Assembly (NCBI RefSeq): GCF_035510375.1
Contig: NZ_DATKHG010000058.1
Strand: one strand, 5' to 3'
Source: Paenibacillus_I sp035510375
Lineage (GTDB): Bacteria > Bacillota > Bacilli > Paenibacillales > Paenibacillaceae
Length of the DNA: 64,000 nucleotides
The notes under the pieces were generated by a model, which saw only the letters and a program-made list of their open reading frames with translations, made no database searches and had not been told where the DNA came from. The translations under genes and the position numbers were made by a program. Below are positions 24,701 to 33,113 of this stretch, piece after piece. Numbering within the stretch: position 1 is the first letter of the stretch; each line of letters opens with the position of its first letter.

Positions 24701-24722
24701 GGGTAACGTTGCTGCAAAGCAT

Positions 24723-24809
24723 GCGGTCGTGGCGGAATTGGCAGACGCGCTAGATTCAGGTTCTAGTGGTGTAACAGCCGTGGAGGTTCGAGTCCTCTCG
24801 ACCGCACCA
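24723..24809 (+). tRNA. tRNA-Leu(CAG), copy 1
   Basis: The 87-nt gene folds as a type II tRNA with a long variable arm, as in tRNA-Leu. The anticodon stem CTAGA/TCTAG encloses loop TTCAGGT, so the anticodon is CAG, reading CUG. GTTCGAGTC forms the T arm, and the 3' CCA is encoded. It has its own promoter and terminator. Confidence 0.97.
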
Positions 24810-24820
24810 ACTTTACAATT

Positions 24821-24856
24821 AAAAAGGGTTTCAGCTCACCGGCTGAAACCCTTTTT
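24821..24856 (+). terminator. Terminator of tRNA-Leu copy 1
   Basis: The long stem AAAAAGGGTTTCAGC with its complement is followed by T residues, 11 bp after the tRNA. Confidence 0.9.
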
Positions 24857-24954
24857 CGTTTTATTCCGATGAGCACTCTGTTACCGGGAGCCATGAAGCT
24901 TTTGACACCGTAATTGCGGCATCGGCAAACAGTCTCACATTATGGCACTTTCGC

Positions 24955-24988
24955 ATTAGCACATTATGGCAATTAGCACATTATGGCA
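24955..24988 (+). repeat. 17-bp tandem repeat, two units
   Basis: ATTAGCACATTATGGCA occurs twice head to tail; a third partial copy (CACATTATGGCACTT) begins at 24936. It lies directly before the promoter of the second tRNA-Leu and may mark the duplication that produced it, or be a protein-binding array. Confidence 0.75.
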
Positions 24989-24989
24989 C

Positions 24990-25018
24990 TTGACTCGCAA
25001 TGCGCAACATGGTATCCT
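24990..25018 (+). promoter_or_regulatory. Promoter of second tRNA-Leu
   Basis: TTGACT (24990-24995) and TATCCT (25013-25018) have a 17-bp spacer and lie 22 bp before the tRNA, as in copy 1. Confidence 0.7.
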
Positions 25019-25040
25019 AATTTTTGTTCGCCGTACACAT

Positions 25041-25127
25041 GCGGTCGTGGCGGAATTGGCAGACGCGCTAGATTCAGGTTCTAGTGGTGTAACAGCCGTG
25101 GAGGTTCGAGTCCTCTCGACCGCACCA
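25041..25127 (+). tRNA. tRNA-Leu(CAG), copy 2
   Basis: It is identical over all 87 nt to copy 1, 231 bp downstream of the end of that gene, and keeps a few matching flanking bases. Promoter and terminator differ in sequence, so the two are separate transcription units. The double dose suits a GC-rich genome that uses CUG heavily. Confidence 0.97.
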
Positions 25128-25138
25128 ACTACATACAC

Positions 25139-25166
25139 AAGGACAGCCTGTGCGGCTGTCCTTTTT
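25139..25166 (+). terminator. Terminator of tRNA-Leu copy 2
   Basis: The stem AAGGACAGCC/GGCTGTCCTT is followed by a T run. Confidence 0.9.
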
Positions 25167-25225
25167 GGTTTCTATCGGATGTTAAAAAGTTTCGGTAATT
25201 TTATGTGTTGTGCAGCCGGAAGCTG

Positions 25226-25741
25226 TTAATCAAACAAATTGCCGAACACGTCAAGCACGGTTTTTTTCTTTTTGTAAGGCCGTCCGTACTTGTCGTAGCC
25301 ATGCTTCATGCCATAACCGTGGCCGCCGTGCCCGCCGTATCCGTGTTGTCCATGTCCGCCGTGGCCGTAGACAGGCTGTTCGCAGCCCGGGTTGCCGTAC
25401 CCCGTGCCGTATTGTCCGCCGGGTGTCTGCGGAGGCGTACCGTACGGCGTATGGCCCGAGCCGGCGCCGGGCTGCGCCGGGGGATACTGATGGACCGGCG
25501 GCGCCGCACGCGTTCCGCCCGCACCGGAAGGATCCGAGCCGAACGCCGTGTCCGGCTGCCTGGCGAGCAGCTCCTCTTCGCGTTCTTCAAGCTCCTTGCG
25601 CATGTCCCTCACGCCCAGCATCAGCTTTTCGAGCTCGCCCCGATCCAGCCAGACACCTTTGCAATCCGGACAAACGTCGATCGTCACGCCGTCCTTTTCG
25701 ACCTCGCGCATTCTCACATCGTCACATACCGGGCATTTCAA
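25226..25741 (-). CDS. TFIIB-type zinc-ribbon protein with Gly/His-rich tail
   Basis: The 171-residue protein begins MKCPVCDDVRMREV and has a second pair CPDCKGVWLDRGELEKL (about residue 24). Together they form the compact zinc ribbon of the zf-TFIIB family. A short helix follows (RKELEEREEELLAR), then a low-complexity tail rich in Gly, His, Tyr, Pro and Gln (PVYGHGGHGQHGYGGHG), and a basic end that includes YKKKKT. The ribbon suggests nucleic-acid or protein binding; the tail could bind metal. TTG 25741 is the start, with AGGAGG 8 bases upstream. The family is common but uncharacterised. Confidence 0.75.
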   Translation of the reverse strand: MKCPVCDDVRMREVEKDGVTIDVCPDCKGVWLDRGELEKLMLGVRDMRKELEEREEELLARQPDTAFGSDPSGAGGTRAAPPVHQYPPAQPGAGSGHTPYGTPPQTPGGQYGTGYGNPGCEQPVYGHGGHGQHGYGGHGGHGYGMKHGYDKYGRPYKKKKTVLDVFGNLFD

Positions 25742-25824
25742 GCTTCATCCCTCCTGATATAAGTCTGATCGTCCGCTTGGTATATCATACCCTGGCAGAC
25801 ATGCCTTGCATCATACGAATCTTT

Positions 25825-26061
25825 CTACGCGCGATCGCCGGCCTGCGTTTCATCGACGACCGCGCGCGGCTCGTCGGCGGGACGATAATCGTAGGCGCGG
25901 CTCAGCTTGACGACACGCCGGTTCGGCTTGCGGATCATGACCGAATCGTCGTCCCAGGCGACGACAATGCCGATGACGTCGTTCATCTCCAGGCCGTCGC
26001 GGACGACACGCACCTTAACGCCTTGCAGCCTGTACCGGTCGAGAACGCCTTCCTCTGTCAT
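25825..26061 (-). CDS. Small conserved protein, beta-rich
   Basis: The 78-residue protein has alternating hydrophobic strands (GVKVRVVRDG, VIGIVVAWDDDSVMIRK, RRVVKLSRAYDY) that suggest a small beta barrel of the Sm/KOW type. No family is recognised with certainty. GGAGGCGG precedes the ATG. It lies between the zinc-ribbon gene and another short gene on the same strand, without tight coupling. Confidence 0.55.
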   Translation of the reverse strand: MTEEGVLDRYRLQGVKVRVVRDGLEMNDVIGIVVAWDDDSVMIRKPNRRVVKLSRAYDYRPADEPRAVVDETQAGDRA

Positions 26062-26161
26062 TTATTTTCCGCCTCCCTCACGCATTCTCTTCAAATATTA
26101 GAAAAAAAGACCCGGAAAGAGACATCTCGTCTCGATGGGTCTCGTCGGATCGTGCTTTGCA

Positions 26162-26503
26162 TTAAACGTTTTCTTCGTTGACCACTTGCTCGCGCGAATC
26201 GTTCGTTTCGTACCATTCGTCCAGAACGCGAGACGACATGACGCGTTTCTCAATATATTCGACCTGGCGCTCGGTAAACCGTGTGCGCCATTCAACGTTC
26301 ATTTCTTCAGCCAGCTTGACGATCGTTAACAGCTCGGACCAGGCGACGTATCTTTTGTACCAGAAAAACTGCGGATGTTCGATCATGTAAGGGTATAAAT
26401 CGTCGAATTCTGTATGTTTGCAGTCAAGCGCGCGTTCAAAATGCACCTTGGCATCGGACAACTTCGTCTCAAAAAAATTCGCGGACAGCTCCAATTTCTC
26501 CAT
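26162..26503 (-). CDS. Conserved helical protein of unknown function
   Basis: The 113-residue protein is acidic and helical, with aromatic patches (FDDLYPYMIEHPQFFWYKRY and WSELL) and no membrane segment. AGAGGGAAT precedes the ATG. I do not recognise its family. It sits downstream of xpt on the same strand with an 80-bp gap. Confidence 0.5.
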   Translation of the reverse strand: MEKLELSANFFETKLSDAKVHFERALDCKHTEFDDLYPYMIEHPQFFWYKRYVAWSELLTIVKLAEEMNVEWRTRFTERQVEYIEKRVMSSRVLDEWYETNDSREQVVNEENV

Positions 26504-26583
26504 ATTCCCTCTGCCTCCCCTCGGCTCACTTGACTCTATTATAAATGAAAAAAGCGCAGACGAAAAGAGACGGAAGTTGGGAC

Positions 26584-27156
26584 TTACTGCTCAAATGTGA
26601 TTTTGCCGCCTTCCAAGGATGCTATTTTCACCAAAGATTCGAGACGAATCCCTTGTTCGCGGATCGTGCGGCCGCCGGCCTGAAACGATTTCTCCACCAC
26701 TATGCCCAAGCCTGCAAGCTCAGATCCAGCCCGTTCGATAATTTTGATGAGCCCGCGGGCCGCGTCCCCGTTCGCGATAATGTCGTCGATAAACAGCACT
26801 TTGTCGGAAGGCGTCAAATATTGCCGCGACACCATGATGTCCGTTACGATGCCTTTCGTAAAGGACGGAACGCGCTCGGTGAGCGCATCGGGATCGGCGA
26901 TGAGCGTCTTTTTGCGGCGGGCAAAAATAAGCGGGACGCCGAGCGTCAACGCCGTGGCGAACGCGACCGGAATGCCGGACGACTCCACCGTAATCACTTT
27001 CGTTATATGCACCTCTGCGAACCGCCGGGCAAATTCCCGGCCCATCTCCATCGTGAGCACCGGATCCACCTGGTGGTTCAGCAATCCGTCGAGCTTCAGC
27101 ACGTCCGCCGTCATGATCGACGCTTCTTTCAAAATGCGTTCCTTCAACATGTCCAT
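26584..27156 (-). CDS. xpt: Xanthine phosphoribosyltransferase
   Basis: The 190-residue enzyme converts xanthine and PRPP to XMP for purine salvage. The PRPP-binding motif is VLFIDDIIANGDAARGL (about 125-141). The N-terminal KERILKEASIMTADVLKLDG and VITVESSGIPVAFATAL are typical of Xpt. ATG 27156 is preferred to an upstream ATG that would add 22 non-conserved residues. No pbuX follows, and I see no purine riboswitch in the leader, unlike B. subtilis xpt. A GC-rich hairpin with AAGCGGCG arms lies about 100 bp upstream. Confidence 0.92.
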   Translation of the reverse strand: MDMLKERILKEASIMTADVLKLDGLLNHQVDPVLTMEMGREFARRFAEVHITKVITVESSGIPVAFATALTLGVPLIFARRKKTLIADPDALTERVPSFTKGIVTDIMVSRQYLTPSDKVLFIDDIIANGDAARGLIKIIERAGSELAGLGIVVEKSFQAGGRTIREQGIRLESLVKIASLEGGKITFEQ

Positions 27157-27337
27157 CGTCTCACGTTCCTTCCACGGTAAATCCTTTTCGTTAAGGTAAC
27201 ATAGCTTCGGGCGCCCACGCAAGGGATGGAATGCGGTACCGTAAAAATAACCCCGAAAAGCGGCGCGATGCTTCGCCGCTTATACCGGTCATATGCCCCA
27301 AGATTCCGAAAGCATGTGTAAATGTATCCCGGAAGGA

Positions 27338-27364
27338 TGCAACCTTTCCCAGTCCTTAGGCGTC
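27338..27364 (+). promoter_or_regulatory. ECF sigma factor-type promoter
   Basis: TGCAAC (27338-27343), 17 bp, CGTC (27361-27364) follows the pattern TGtAAC-N17-CGwC known for B. subtilis sigma-X-type ECF promoters. The longer AACCTTT and CGTCTTAACTA context fits as well. It lies about 65 bp before the lipoprotein gene. Confidence 0.65.
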
Positions 27365-27434
27365 TTAACTATAGACAGAAAACGCGGATACGAACAGGCA
27401 ATTATCGAGGCTGTGCCGATCGGGGGAGTTCACT

Positions 27435-28157
27435 GTGGACCTATCGCCAAAGAAGAAATATAAAAGGACTGCGGCCATCGCGCTTGCGGCGCTGTCCCTT
27501 CTGGCCGCCGCACCGTTGACCGGCTGCGGAATGGACATGCCGGGCGGCTCCCCGGGCCCGAAGACGAATGCCGCAGAGCGCGATGTCCCCGCACGCGATT
27601 CCATCCCCGAAGCGCCGTCAAGCCCGCAGGAAACGTATGACAACCCGTCGCCGCCCACTCGGACGCCGGCCATCGGCGCGGAATCGGGCGGCAAGCCTTC
27701 AGGCGTCGAGAAGACGGCACCCGCCCCAAAAGGCACCGCTGTGAAGAAGCAGCCGACCGAAGGCGTCTGGTCCGCCGATGCGCCCAAGCTTCTCGGGCTT
27801 GGGGTCGGAGACGAGAGAAGCACGGTCCAGAAGCTGTATGGAAAGCCGTTTGACAGCTACGCTATGGAAGATGAAGACGGCATGCTCACCGTGCTCGAGT
27901 ATAGCGGCTTTTCCGTTGGCTTGAACGATGCCGGCCGGGTTGCGTTCGTCGAGGTGTACGGGTCCGGAACCGGAACGGGAATCGGTGGCCTGAAGATCGG
28001 AGACGACGAAGAAAAGGCGCTTAAGACGCTCGGCAAGCCCGACCAGCACACCGGCTTTGTGATCGGCTACAAGGGCGACGGAGCGCTTTTGAAGCTGGAT
28101 CTGGAGCCGAAGGAGAAGACGGTGCTGTCGGTTAAGCTTTTTGTGGACGAAAGTTGA
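27435..28157 (+). CDS. Lipoprotein of unknown function
   Basis: The 240-residue product has a basic start, hydrophobic segment and lipobox PLTGC (Cys about 32), so it is anchored to the outer face of the membrane. A long Pro/Ser/Thr-rich linker (35-110) leads to a compact C-terminal domain. That domain has two similar halves (LLGLGVGDERSTVQKLYGKP and IGGLKIGDDEEKALKTLGKP), as in DUF4309/BamE-like repeats seen in Bacillota lipoproteins. GTG 27435 has GGGGGAG 6 bases upstream. The ECF-type promoter suggests induction under envelope stress. The role is not known. Confidence 0.75.
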   Translation: MDLSPKKKYKRTAAIALAALSLLAAAPLTGCGMDMPGGSPGPKTNAAERDVPARDSIPEAPSSPQETYDNPSPPTRTPAIGAESGGKPSGVEKTAPAPKGTAVKKQPTEGVWSADAPKLLGLGVGDERSTVQKLYGKPFDSYAMEDEDGMLTVLEYSGFSVGLNDAGRVAFVEVYGSGTGTGIGGLKIGDDEEKALKTLGKPDQHTGFVIGYKGDGALLKLDLEPKEKTVLSVKLFVDES

Positions 28158-28175
28158 ACGAGCGGTGTATGCGGG

Positions 28176-28210
28176 GCGCTCCGGCACGGGATCGTGCCGG
28201 GCGCTTTTTT
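28176..28210 (+). terminator. Terminator after lipoprotein gene
   Basis: GCGCTCCGGCACG pairs with CGTGCCGGGCGC, followed by TTTTTT. Confidence 0.9.
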
Positions 28211-28334
28211 CGCGTGTGAAGACGCTTGTCATGCCTGTCCCCAGGCGCGCATAGGATGAAAAGAGCGAGCCCGGCCCGCGTCCTGCCGCCGGTTGCTCTG
28301 ATCCGTGCATGAATGCGCGAACGGGGGCGGTAGA

Positions 28335-29369
28335 ATGAAGCCGGTTAAAGTGCTGCAGATCGCTTTTACGTATATGGGAACGGTCGTCGGCGCGGGCTTT
28401 GCGACCGGTCAGGAAATTTTGCAGTTTTTTACCCGTTTCGGGTATTGGGGGACGGCCGCGATCGGCTTGGCCACAGTGCTCTTCATATGGCTGGGCGCCA
28501 AAATGATGCTGATCGCCGCCGAAATCGGCGCCAAATCGTATGAGGACTTGAACAAGACGCTTTTCGGGGAACGGGTCGGAAGGCTTGTGAGCCACTTTAT
28601 GCTGTGCGTGCTGCTCGGCGTCAACGCGGTCATGCTGGCCGGCGCCGGCTCCATTTTCAACGAACATCTCGGCATATCGTATCAAACCGGCCTGCTGGTG
28701 ACGATGGTCGGCTGCTATTTGCTGCTGCGCAAAGGGATGAACGCGATTCTGACGGTCAACGCGATCGTTGTGCCGATCATGCTTCTATTTACGGTGCTGA
28801 TCGTTGTCGATACGCTGCGCACCCCGGGGGCCGAGAAGTGGCTGGTGCTCGGGAGCGATCATTCGCCGTGGGCCGCGTGGGCGTCCCCTGTACTGTACGC
28901 CGCCTTTAACCTGTCGATGGCGCAGGCGGTTCTTGTCCCGCTCGGCAAGGAAATCGGCGACCGCCGGACAATCGTTGCCGGCTGCTGGGTGGGCGGCATC
29001 GGCATCGGCTTCATGCTGCTGGCCGGGCATATGGCGCTGTCGGCCTACATGCCCGGCATTACGCAGTTCGCCATTCCGATGGGCGGCATCGCCCGCGAGC
29101 TCGGCCAAGGCATTCAGTGGGTCTACCTGTTCCTCATTTTCGCCGAAATTTTCACGACGCTCATCTCGGATGTGTACGGGTTGACGCTGCAGCTGGAGGA
29201 ACGGCTCGGATGGTCGAGACGCGTCATCGTCGCCGCCGTCCTGCTCGTCTGCTACGTCATCAGCCAGATCGGCTTCGGTCCCCTGCTGTCGACGCTTTAT
29301 CCGATGTTCGGGATGGTCAGCATCGGATGGTTATACCTGATGATCCGGAAGAAGGCCGGTTGGAGATAA
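28335..29369 (+). CDS. YkvI-like membrane transporter
   Basis: The 344-residue protein has ten to eleven transmembrane helices. It starts MKPVKVLQIAFTYMGTVVGA, followed by the GAGFATGQEILQFFTRFG loop typical of YkvI proteins, an uncharacterised branch of the APC transporter superfamily. It probably moves an amino acid or related ion-coupled substrate. GGGGGCGG precedes ATG 28335, which is preferred to an ATG 30 bases upstream. It stands alone, followed by a bidirectional terminator shared with yhaN. Confidence 0.85.
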   Translation: MKPVKVLQIAFTYMGTVVGAGFATGQEILQFFTRFGYWGTAAIGLATVLFIWLGAKMMLIAAEIGAKSYEDLNKTLFGERVGRLVSHFMLCVLLGVNAVMLAGAGSIFNEHLGISYQTGLLVTMVGCYLLLRKGMNAILTVNAIVVPIMLLFTVLIVVDTLRTPGAEKWLVLGSDHSPWAAWASPVLYAAFNLSMAQAVLVPLGKEIGDRRTIVAGCWVGGIGIGFMLLAGHMALSAYMPGITQFAIPMGGIARELGQGIQWVYLFLIFAEIFTTLISDVYGLTLQLEERLGWSRRVIVAAVLLVCYVISQIGFGPLLSTLYPMFGMVSIGWLYLMIRKKAGWR

Positions 29370-29394
29370 GGCATCAGACACCACATCTCGGCAA

Positions 29395-29460
29395 CCTGCG
29401 TTCCGTCGCTTAATGGCCTGTCATCATCCCCTCACCTTGCTGTAGCCTGCGTTCCGTCGC
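29395..29460 (+). repeat. 15-bp direct repeat pair
   Basis: CCTGCGTTCCGTCGC occurs at 29395-29409 and 29446-29460 in the gap between convergent genes. Its meaning is unknown. Confidence 0.6.
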
Positions 29461-29467
29461 ATGTGTG

Positions 29468-29507
29468 AAAACAGCCTGGTAACGGCTATGCCCGTTCCAG
29501 GCTGTTT
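29468..29507. terminator. Bidirectional terminator between ykvI-like gene and yhaN
   Basis: AAACAGCCTGG and its complement enclose a second small stem; A and T runs flank both sides. Confidence 0.75.
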
Positions 29508-29531
29508 GGGGGTGCAGGCACTTTACCTGCT

Positions 29532-32500
29532 TTAAGAGAAAGCTACCGTTTTCGCTTGAGGCATCGCTTCGGCTAGCGCGGTTGCGATGTGATCGTGGCA
29601 GGTCAGCAGGATAAGCTGCCGGCCGGTCGATACGCGGGCAAGCACGCCCGCGGCGGCGCGCAGCCGGTCGGCGTCAAAGTTGATGAACAGGTCGTCCAGC
29701 AGCATCGGCAGCGGCTCCCGTGACTCCACCGCGTCCGCCAAAGCCAGACGAAGCGCCAGATAGATTTGCTCGGCCGCCCCCCTGCTGAGGAATGAGGCGT
29801 CAACGATGTCGCCATCGGCGTTCTCCAATCGAATCGTTCCTTCACCGGGCCGCGCGACGATCCGGACGTACCGGCCGTTCGTCAATTGTGCCGCCAGACG
29901 GGAAGCCTCCCGAAGGACCGCGGGCTGACGCTCGTCCTCGAGCCGTTTCTTCGTTCGCCTGATCAACGCCGTCATCACGGCAAGCTCCGCATAGCGCTCG
30001 ACCTCGCCTTGCAGCCTCGCAAGCGCGCTTTCCCGCTGCTGCAGCAAACTACGGCGGTCTTCATCCCCCTTCAACTGCTCGGAGGTCTGGAGCAGCCGTC
30101 CCCTCCGCTCCAGCAGCTCGGTCTGCCGCTGGCGGGCGTTGTCCAGCGCGTCGGCATTGCGCTTGTCAGCCAACGCCAAAGAATGCTCGTCCTCTTCCTG
30201 TAAAAGCTTGTCCAGCAGCGCCCGTTTCTCTGCCGTCATACCGGCCGACAGCTCCACCTCCAGCCGAATCGCTTCCTCCTGCAGCCGCCTGGCCTGCCGC
30301 GCCTGAACCAGCAACCGCTCCCATTCGGCCTCGTCGGCCGCCCCCGCCTCATGAAACCATAAGGACGCCTGCTCATCATGCCGCGCGAGCTTCCCAACGA
30401 CCTGCTCCCGCTGCTCGCGCAGCTCATGTAACCGCTCCTCAAGGCGGTCCGACGCTTGCTTCTGCGCAATCTGCTTCCGGATCGCGGCCTGCAGCCACTG
30501 CAAGGCTGCGACAGGCTCGGTCGCCGCCAGTCCGGCCGCCTCCGGTTCCGCCCGGCAAAGCGCCGCCGCCTGTTCGTCGAAGTCGGCCAAGCGCGCGTCG
30601 ATCCGGGCAAGCCGGTCCGCCGACCGTTCGTTCGTTTGCAGCTGAGAGCGACCCTGCTCGGCCCGGTCGAACACCTCGAGGGCCGCCTCCGGCGACAGCT
30701 CCGCGGGCAAGCCGCGGCCGGCGAGCCAGCGCTCCCACTCGGCCTGCCGCAAAGCAAGCCGGTCGGCCGCTTCGCCCGCCGCCGCCCGCGCTTCCGCGGC
30801 CAGCGCGCGTATCCGCTCAAGCCGCTGCGCCAGCTCGCGGCGCCGCTCCTCGGCACGGCCGCGCTCCCGCAGCGCTTCCAGCCGCGCATCAACCGCGCGC
30901 TGCAGCCTGCCGCGCGCTTTGGCTGCGGCCGCCAGCGCGGCCTCGGCCGGCGCGCCGCCGGCCCGGCCCGCCGCAGCCGGCGCAAGCGCCGCTGCGGCTT
31001 CGCCGGGCTGGCGCAGCAGCGCCTCCAGCGCGGCGGCGACGCGCTGCTCGCGTTCGCGCAGCCGCTCGGCCGCGGCCGCACCTGCGCCGCTGCCTGGCGC
31101 GTGCTTGCGTCCGCTGCGCGTATCGCGGCGGCCGCGCCCAGCAATGCCGCCGCGCATCAACCGCTCGGCATGCGGCGCAAGCGCCAGCGCGAGCGCGCCC
31201 AGGACCGCCGCGGCCAGCGCCGGACCCTGCAGGCCGAATGCAAACGCCGCCGCCAGCAGCGCAATGCCGAACGCCGCCGCCGCCAGCGCAGGCCATATGC
31301 CGCGGCCGGGCGTCCCGCCGCCGGCCGGCCCGGCTTGCGCCGCCGTTTCATGCGCGGCGCGGACCGCCGCGAGTTCCCATTCGCGGAATTCTTCCTCGAA
31401 TCGTTCCCATGTCTGGCGCAGCGTTTGCTCCGTCTGCGGAACGAAAGCAAAGCTCTTCTCCGTACCGCCTGACGGCGAATCTTCGTTCGATCGAGTCTGA
31501 AGGCTTGCTCCTCCGTCAGCGATTCCGTTTCCGATTCCGTTATCTTCCCGCAGGGTCTCATCTTCGCGGCCGCCAATCCGTTCGCCCTGCCGACCGTTCG
31601 TTTGACGAGCGGCCAGCAGCGTCTCGCGTTCCTGCTCGGCCAACCCGCGCAGCGCTTCCGCGCAGCGCGCCGCTTCAAGCTCGGCTTCCCCGATCGATGC
31701 GCGGAAGCCGCGAACCCGTTCCCTGTCCGCCACCGTGCCGGGAAAAGAAAGCAGCTCCGCCTCTCCCCACTCCGGTGAAATCGATGCCAGCAGCCGAACA
31801 AGCGACGCTTCGCCCGTCCGCTTTTCCGCCTCGAGAACGCCCCGCTCCGCACGCAGCGCCTGGACCGTTTCCGCCGAAAGCAGCAGCCGCTCGACATCGC
31901 CGAGCAGCGGCAACAGAAGAAAGCTGCCGGTCATGCTCATGCGCTCCCGCTCCGCGCGTTCCGCCAGTCCCGCCAGCCGGTCCCGCTCTTCCTCCAGACG
32001 ATCGCGCTCCAACGTCCACGCCTGCCACTTCATATCGGCGTCGGGCGGAAGGCGGCGCGGGTCGGCCAAGCCGGACAGCTCGATCCGCAGCGCTTGCAGG
32101 CGCATCCATGCCGGCCGCACCGCCAATGCCTTGGCGCTGATCCCGGCGGCGTCCGCCAGCTCAGGCAAACGGGCCTCAAGCTCCCTCAGCTCCACCTCCG
32201 TCCGATCCAGCTCCCCCGCCGTCTCGTTATACAGCCCGATATGGTCCGGCTGCCGTCGGATGCCCGCTTCCGCCTGCTCCATCTCCTTGAGCAGCCGGTT
32301 GACGGATTGATTGACGCCGCGCGGCTTATAAAGCGAATCCATTTCCTGCTGAATCGCCTTCTCTGCGGCGGCAAGGCGCTGTCCCCCGCTTAGACCGGAG
32401 TGATACAAATAACGGCCCAGCTCGTCCCCTTGCAAAGCGGCGATTTCTCTCAGCTCCGTCAGGCCGACGGCGAACAGCTGCCGAAATGCCCGGTCGCTGA

Positions 32501-33113
32501 CGCCGCTGAGCAGCAGCCGCTCCCACTCCTGCTGGGTGAACACCGCAAAAGCATCCGCCCGAAGTCCCGCCATTCCCGCTGCTCCCGACGCGCCTGGTAC
32601 TCCCGATACGTCTGGCATGCGCGACACTCCCAGCACGCCCGACACATCTGCCATACCTGTCTTGCCCGCCAAGTTCGCCAAATCCGCCGCGCCAACCAAG
32701 CCTGAATCCGCCTGATCCGCCAATCCGCCGGACGCCGCAAGCCCCTTATGAACACCGTTCTTTCCCGCGGCATGGCCCCCGCTCCAACCTTCCGAAACTC
32801 CGCCGCCCGGCTCGTAGGCCCTGACCGCCGGTTTCCCTCCGTGCACACCGGCATAACGCTCCAGCGCCAGCAGCCCGTATCGCTTCGACCGAAGCAGAAG
32901 ACGCCCGCCGTGCCTGCCGCCGTATACCGGTTCCTGACGCTCGACCAGGTTGGCGCGGGTCGCGAAGCCGTACAGCATAGCCCGGACGAAGCCGAAAAGA
33001 GTGCTTTTGCCCGTTTCATTCGGGCCGCGCACGATCACGATCGGCGCATCCAGATCAAGCTTCGTACGGTGCAGCTTGCCAAAGCCGTCGATTTGCGCGG
33101 ACACGATTCTCAT
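29532..33113 (-). CDS. yhaN: YhaN, SMC-like AAA ATPase
   Basis: The 1193-residue protein is a split ABC-type ATPase of the Rad50/SbcC class. Walker A GPNETGKST stands at 31-39. At the far C-terminus are the signature LSRGAAEQIYLALRLALADA and Walker B PMLLDDLFINFD. Long coiled coils fill the middle, with two adjacent hydrophobic helices (GIWPALAAAAFGIALLAAAF and following), as in YhaN. It works with the YhaO nuclease in DNA end processing. Residues about 103-184 are an insertion of degenerate Gly/Ala/Ser/Val repeats (DVSGVPGASGAAGMAG), so it is longer than usual. ATG 33113 overlaps the yhaO stop (ATGA). Confidence 0.9.
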   Translation of the reverse strand: MRIVSAQIDGFGKLHRTKLDLDAPIVIVRGPNETGKSTLFGFVRAMLYGFATRANLVERQEPVYGGRHGGRLLLRSKRYGLLALERYAGVHGGKPAVRAYEPGGGVSEGWSGGHAAGKNGVHKGLAASGGLADQADSGLVGAADLANLAGKTGMADVSGVLGVSRMPDVSGVPGASGAAGMAGLRADAFAVFTQQEWERLLLSGVSDRAFRQLFAVGLTELREIAALQGDELGRYLYHSGLSGGQRLAAAEKAIQQEMDSLYKPRGVNQSVNRLLKEMEQAEAGIRRQPDHIGLYNETAGELDRTEVELRELEARLPELADAAGISAKALAVRPAWMRLQALRIELSGLADPRRLPPDADMKWQAWTLERDRLEEERDRLAGLAERAERERMSMTGSFLLLPLLGDVERLLLSAETVQALRAERGVLEAEKRTGEASLVRLLASISPEWGEAELLSFPGTVADRERVRGFRASIGEAELEAARCAEALRGLAEQERETLLAARQTNGRQGERIGGREDETLREDNGIGNGIADGGASLQTRSNEDSPSGGTEKSFAFVPQTEQTLRQTWERFEEEFREWELAAVRAAHETAAQAGPAGGGTPGRGIWPALAAAAFGIALLAAAFAFGLQGPALAAAVLGALALALAPHAERLMRGGIAGRGRRDTRSGRKHAPGSGAGAAAAERLREREQRVAAALEALLRQPGEAAAALAPAAAGRAGGAPAEAALAAAAKARGRLQRAVDARLEALRERGRAEERRRELAQRLERIRALAAEARAAAGEAADRLALRQAEWERWLAGRGLPAELSPEAALEVFDRAEQGRSQLQTNERSADRLARIDARLADFDEQAAALCRAEPEAAGLAATEPVAALQWLQAAIRKQIAQKQASDRLEERLHELREQREQVVGKLARHDEQASLWFHEAGAADEAEWERLLVQARQARRLQEEAIRLEVELSAGMTAEKRALLDKLLQEEDEHSLALADKRNADALDNARQRQTELLERRGRLLQTSEQLKGDEDRRSLLQQRESALARLQGEVERYAELAVMTALIRRTKKRLEDERQPAVLREASRLAAQLTNGRYVRIVARPGEGTIRLENADGDIVDASFLSRGAAEQIYLALRLALADAVESREPLPMLLDDLFINFDADRLRAAAGVLARVSTGRQLILLTCHDHIATALAEAMPQAKTVAFS

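Noticed and set aside
27157..27330. Purine riboswitch expected upstream of xpt
   Set aside because: The conserved core (TATA...P1, CCGTA and matching loops) is not found; only a GC-rich hairpin is present.
29391..29412. Second ECF-type promoter at GGCAACC...CGTC
   Set aside because: Spacer between the AACC and CGTC elements is far too short; it is part of a 15-bp direct repeat.
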